From Prevotella brunnea (lineage in GTDB: Bacteria; Bacteroidota; Bacteroidia; Bacteroidales; Bacteroidaceae): a stretch of DNA of 54,302 bases. The stretch is taken from positions 1 through 54,302 of the forward strand of contig NZ_SDIK01000011.1 in the NCBI RefSeq assembly GCF_008016795.1, given 5' to 3'. This document shows, piece by piece, positions 51,721 to 54,302 of the stretch (position 1 is its first letter; each line of letters starts with the position of its first letter). The notes below the pieces were generated by a model. That model saw only the letters and a list, made by a program, of their open reading frames with translations, did no database searches and was not told the DNA's origin. Made by a program: the position numbers and the translations under genes.

Positions 51721-53262
51721 ATGATAGAGAAAAATAAGTACGGGCAATATTTTACCATTCCCATTATAGCAGACTTCATGGTATCGCTGATTTCTCATCA
51801 GAAAGACAGTAGAATACTTGAACCATCTTGTGGTAAGGGCGTTTTTCTTGATTTTCTTTTCCAACATGGATTTCAAAACCTCACTGCTTACGAAATAGAC
51901 CCGACATTAGGGGCGCACCATGATTGTATCAGATTTGTCGATTTTTTATCAGTATCCACTGCTGAAAAGTATGATGTTGTCATAGGCAATCCTCCCTATA
52001 TAAGGTGGAAAAACATAGAGCCGGAACTGAAAAAAGAGTTATCAAAAAATGATTTATGGAATCAATACTTTAACAGTTTGTGCGACTATCTTTTCATCTT
52101 TATTCTTAAAAGCATTGAGCATCTTGAAGAAAACGGAGAGTTGATCTTTATTTGTACGGAATACTGGATGAATACCACTCATTCCGAAACGCTGCGTAAC
52201 TATATGTGCAGGCAGGGATATTTCACTGAAATCTATCATTTCAAGGAGACACCACTTTTTGAAAAGGTAACAGCTTCATTTATTATTTTTAGATTTATCA
52301 AGAGTTCAGAGAAACGAACATCCATTATGCTCTATCAATATAATAAGAGTAAGGGGCTGCCTACGCAGCAGGAATTGGCAGACAAGAGCTGTTTTGACTT
52401 TTGTGTAATTCCACATTTCAAAGAAAACAGCAGATGGCTTTTGGCAACGAAAGATACACAAAAGCGGTTGGAGAATTTTGAAAACAAATGTGTAAAGTTC
52501 AACAGTAATCTGTTTGAGAAAGAACTTCATCGCATTGGCGACTTCTGCGACATTGGAAATGGTATGGTTTCCGGACTTGATGTGGCATTTCAGTTGAAGG
52601 ATGTGAAACCGTTGAATGTGGCAGAGAAGAAAAAGCTCATCAAAGTGATAAAAGCCAAAGACCTCTGTCCCTACAAATCGAAAGCTTTTACTCCGTACAT
52701 CTTTGTTCAAGAGAGGATCTCAGAGAAAGAATTCTGCAAAAAATATCCCCATTTTGCAGCGCATTTTCAACCTTATTTAGAAAAACTTGCCAATAGGTAC
52801 AGCTATCAAAGGGATATTCCTTATTGGGAGTTTGTTTTTCCGAGAAACCAAAAGATGTTTGAACGAAACGAGCCGAGAATTTTCGTTCCATGCAAAGAAC
52901 GTGTTTCCAACAAAGATTATTTCAGATTTTGTTATGCTTCGGAAGAATATTATCCGACGCAGGATGTAACAGCCATATTTAAGAAGCCGTGCTGCAAAGA
53001 GTCTATCGAATATATTTTAGCCTATCTGAACAGTGAAGATGTTTTTGAATGGCTTATATTGAATGGGATTGTAAAAGGTGCCATTGTGGAGTTTTCGGAA
53101 GCACCTATTGCAAGTATTCCATTTCGTCCCATCAATTGGCAATCGGAAGAGGAAGTCAGACTGCATGCAATGATTACAAAAGAAGTGCGAGAATATCTGA
53201 AAAGCCGAGAGTCTGCGCATATAAAACATATTGACAGTTATTTTAAGAGATTGGAATTATGA
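51721..53262 (+). CDS. adenine-N6 DNA methyltransferase, HincII-type modification enzyme
   Basis: A 513-residue methyltransferase from the ATG at 51721; an in-frame ATG at 51613 would place the -7 element TAAGTTTG (51686-51693) inside the gene. The order is that of gamma-class N6-adenine enzymes: motif X KYGQYFT (6-12), motif I RILEPSCGKGVFLDFL (31-46), motif IV VVIGNPPYIRW with catalytic N90-PPY, and a long C-terminal target-recognition domain. Length is close to M.HincII (502). The next gene overlaps by 4 bases and is a HincII-like endonuclease, which sets the expected target as GTYRAC. Confidence 0.9.
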   Translation: MIEKNKYGQYFTIPIIADFMVSLISHQKDSRILEPSCGKGVFLDFLFQHGFQNLTAYEIDPTLGAHHDCIRFVDFLSVSTAEKYDVVIGNPPYIRWKNIEPELKKELSKNDLWNQYFNSLCDYLFIFILKSIEHLEENGELIFICTEYWMNTTHSETLRNYMCRQGYFTEIYHFKETPLFEKVTASFIIFRFIKSSEKRTSIMLYQYNKSKGLPTQQELADKSCFDFCVIPHFKENSRWLLATKDTQKRLENFENKCVKFNSNLFEKELHRIGDFCDIGNGMVSGLDVAFQLKDVKPLNVAEKKKLIKVIKAKDLCPYKSKAFTPYIFVQERISEKEFCKKYPHFAAHFQPYLEKLANRYSYQRDIPYWEFVFPRNQKMFERNEPRIFVPCKERVSNKDYFRFCYASEEYYPTQDVTAIFKKPCCKESIEYILAYLNSEDVFEWLILNGIVKGAIVEFSEAPIASIPFRPINWQSEEEVRLHAMITKEVREYLKSRESAHIKHIDSYFKRLEL

Positions 53263-54053
53263 AAAAGGAAGACTTTGAAAAACTAACGAAAGGAATGAAA
53301 AACCAAAGGGTTGAACGTCCAAACAAAGCATCGGCCGGAACACTCTCAGGGCATGCTGCCGGAGAACCTTTTGAAAAATGCGTGTATAAAATATTAAAAC
53401 AGAAATACCCAAATAACATTTTCAAACAATATGAATATCTCAACGATATATACTTGAGACACCCCAAGCATATAACCGTTGAACAAAAATATGCCCTGTT
53501 TGATTCTCCGACAGCTTTATTTTTGCTGAATAGGGGAAACAAAGCTACAAAGGAATGGACACCGGAAAATCTATTTGAAGAAAAACAGAATGATACGGCA
53601 GATATACTCTACCATGAACCAAACTACTATGGTATCATAGATGTGAAAACAAGAAACATTGATAAGTCTGCAATGGCACCTAACATAGTGTCAGCTTACA
53701 AATTAGCAAGGATGTGCGCACTGATGATAGACAATGAAGAATTTGATACTTTGGGGATTGATTATATTGAAATAGATTGGACTGAAGAGGAAAAACATTT
53801 GAGATGTACTGATGCGCATTATGCAAATCTATTTAAAGCAAAACCCGAAGCACTTTATATAAATTGGAGTGCAGCTCTACAGATACAATTTCACGTTTGC
53901 GATCTTGATCAATCTTGGAGTGGAACAATGGAGGAGTGGGCAAGACATTACCTGAAAGTATTTGTGGACAGTGCAGAAACAAGAATGGTTATGATGCGTG
54001 AAAAGTTTATTGAACCTTTCCGAAAATATATTTTGAACACAGAAAACAGTTAA
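53259..54053 (+). CDS. type II restriction endonuclease, HincII/HindII-like (predicted GTYRAC)
   Basis: A 264-residue protein very similar to R.HincII as I recall it: SGTLSGHAAGEPFEK-like start (here AGTLSGHAAGEPFEKCVYK), FKQYEYLNDIYL, then ENLFEEKQNDTADIL. The active site is readable as D115, D128 and K130 in NDTADIL...IIDVKTRN, one residue offset from D114/D127/K129 of HincII. APNIVSAYKLARMCA and LYINWSAALQIQFHVCDLDQ also match. The start overlaps the methyltransferase stop (ATGA), so the pair is translationally coupled. Both genes look intact. Confidence 0.95.
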   Translation: MKKEDFEKLTKGMKNQRVERPNKASAGTLSGHAAGEPFEKCVYKILKQKYPNNIFKQYEYLNDIYLRHPKHITVEQKYALFDSPTALFLLNRGNKATKEWTPENLFEEKQNDTADILYHEPNYYGIIDVKTRNIDKSAMAPNIVSAYKLARMCALMIDNEEFDTLGIDYIEIDWTEEEKHLRCTDAHYANLFKAKPEALYINWSAALQIQFHVCDLDQSWSGTMEEWARHYLKVFVDSAETRMVMMREKFIEPFRKYILNTENS

Positions 54054-54189
54054 GGAAAAACAACATTCCATCTGCTCTTTTCTGACAAGAAACAGGCTGG
54101 CTATATCTTGGTGAGTTTCAGTTCTTTATCGTTTAGGTATTTTGCCGGCTGTCTGCAAGTTCCAAAACGAAGTGCAATAAAAGAGTAGC

Positions 54190-54253
54190 CCTCGCCGAGA
54201 GATGCAGACGTTCTCGAAGCGTAGCGAGAGGTTGTCTGCATCTCTCGGCGAGG
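54190..54253. repeat. 64-base palindromic element with a 20-bp perfect stem
   Basis: CCTCGCCGAGAGATGCAGAC (54190-54209) pairs perfectly with 54234-54253; the 24-base loop holds a smaller TCTCG/CGAGA hairpin. It is followed by A residues on the plus strand, so it is not a standard intrinsic terminator for the rightward operon. It may be a structured end of a mobile element or an RNA-stabilising hairpin. The remaining bases to 54302 show nothing else. Confidence 0.75.
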
Positions 54254-54302
54254 AAAAAAAACAACCAGCAATACAAACAAAACAGCGAGACCTCAGTGTC
54301 CC

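Overview
This window looks like chromosome from a Bacteroidota bacterium, order Bacteroidales, most likely close to Prevotella. The reasons are the many promoters of the Bacteroidetes type (TTTG, 19-21 bases, TAnnTTTG); the DUF4492-cydA-cydB cluster; a Rho factor with a long charged insert; fimbrillin-like and FISUMP-like lipoproteins; and DUF1460, DUF4421 and DUF4230 proteins. No rRNA genes and no intact insertion sequence were seen.

Layout. 1-2.6 kb: a partial leftward gene, a decayed ABC-transporter tail, and a RloA/RloB-like (AbiL-type) ATPase + TOPRIM pair. 3.3-12.0 kb: an AT-rich island with a TetR regulator and a ketoacyl-ACP synthase III, then a complete ribosomal-peptide (RiPP) locus: a double-glycine precursor ending in a Cys-Gly repeat core, a radical SAM/SPASM maturase, an outer-membrane beta-barrel, a C39-peptidase ABC exporter and a small membrane accessory. 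12.5-15.3 kb: a leftward surface lipoprotein and small-protein pair behind a long leader with a (GT)10 tract. 15.6-19.9 kb: a HAD phosphatase and cytochrome bd oxidase. 20.3-24.7 kb: a frameshifted Abi/HEPN gene between two related non-coding copies, then three tandem zinc-ribbon/TonB-like paralogues and a small radical SAM enzyme. 25-44 kb: mostly housekeeping genes (RidA, membrane pyrophosphatase, Lrp, a fused lipoate ligase-lipoyl synthase, MATE pump, tRNA-Val, tRNA-Tyr, envelope proteins, Rho), ending in a HaeIII-like restriction-modification pair. 44.6-47.5 kb: ParA, DUF3408 and two membrane proteins. 47.5-51.3 kb: a gene-poor stretch packed with several kinds of repeated motif. 51.7-54.1 kb: a HincII-like restriction-modification pair.

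The most interesting unit is the RiPP locus at 5.35-12.0 kb. A 70-residue precursor with a clear GG leader carries four cysteines in alternating Cys-Gly order. The downstream genes supply a modifying enzyme, a leader-cleaving exporter and an outer-membrane protein, so the set could make, trim and export a modified peptide. The second most interesting is the ParA/DUF3408 block beside about 4 kb of iteron-like repeats. The window also holds four kinds of candidate defence genes (AbiL-type, Abi/HEPN and two type II restriction systems). Several small non-coding transcripts are suggested by a promoter and a terminator with no gene between them.
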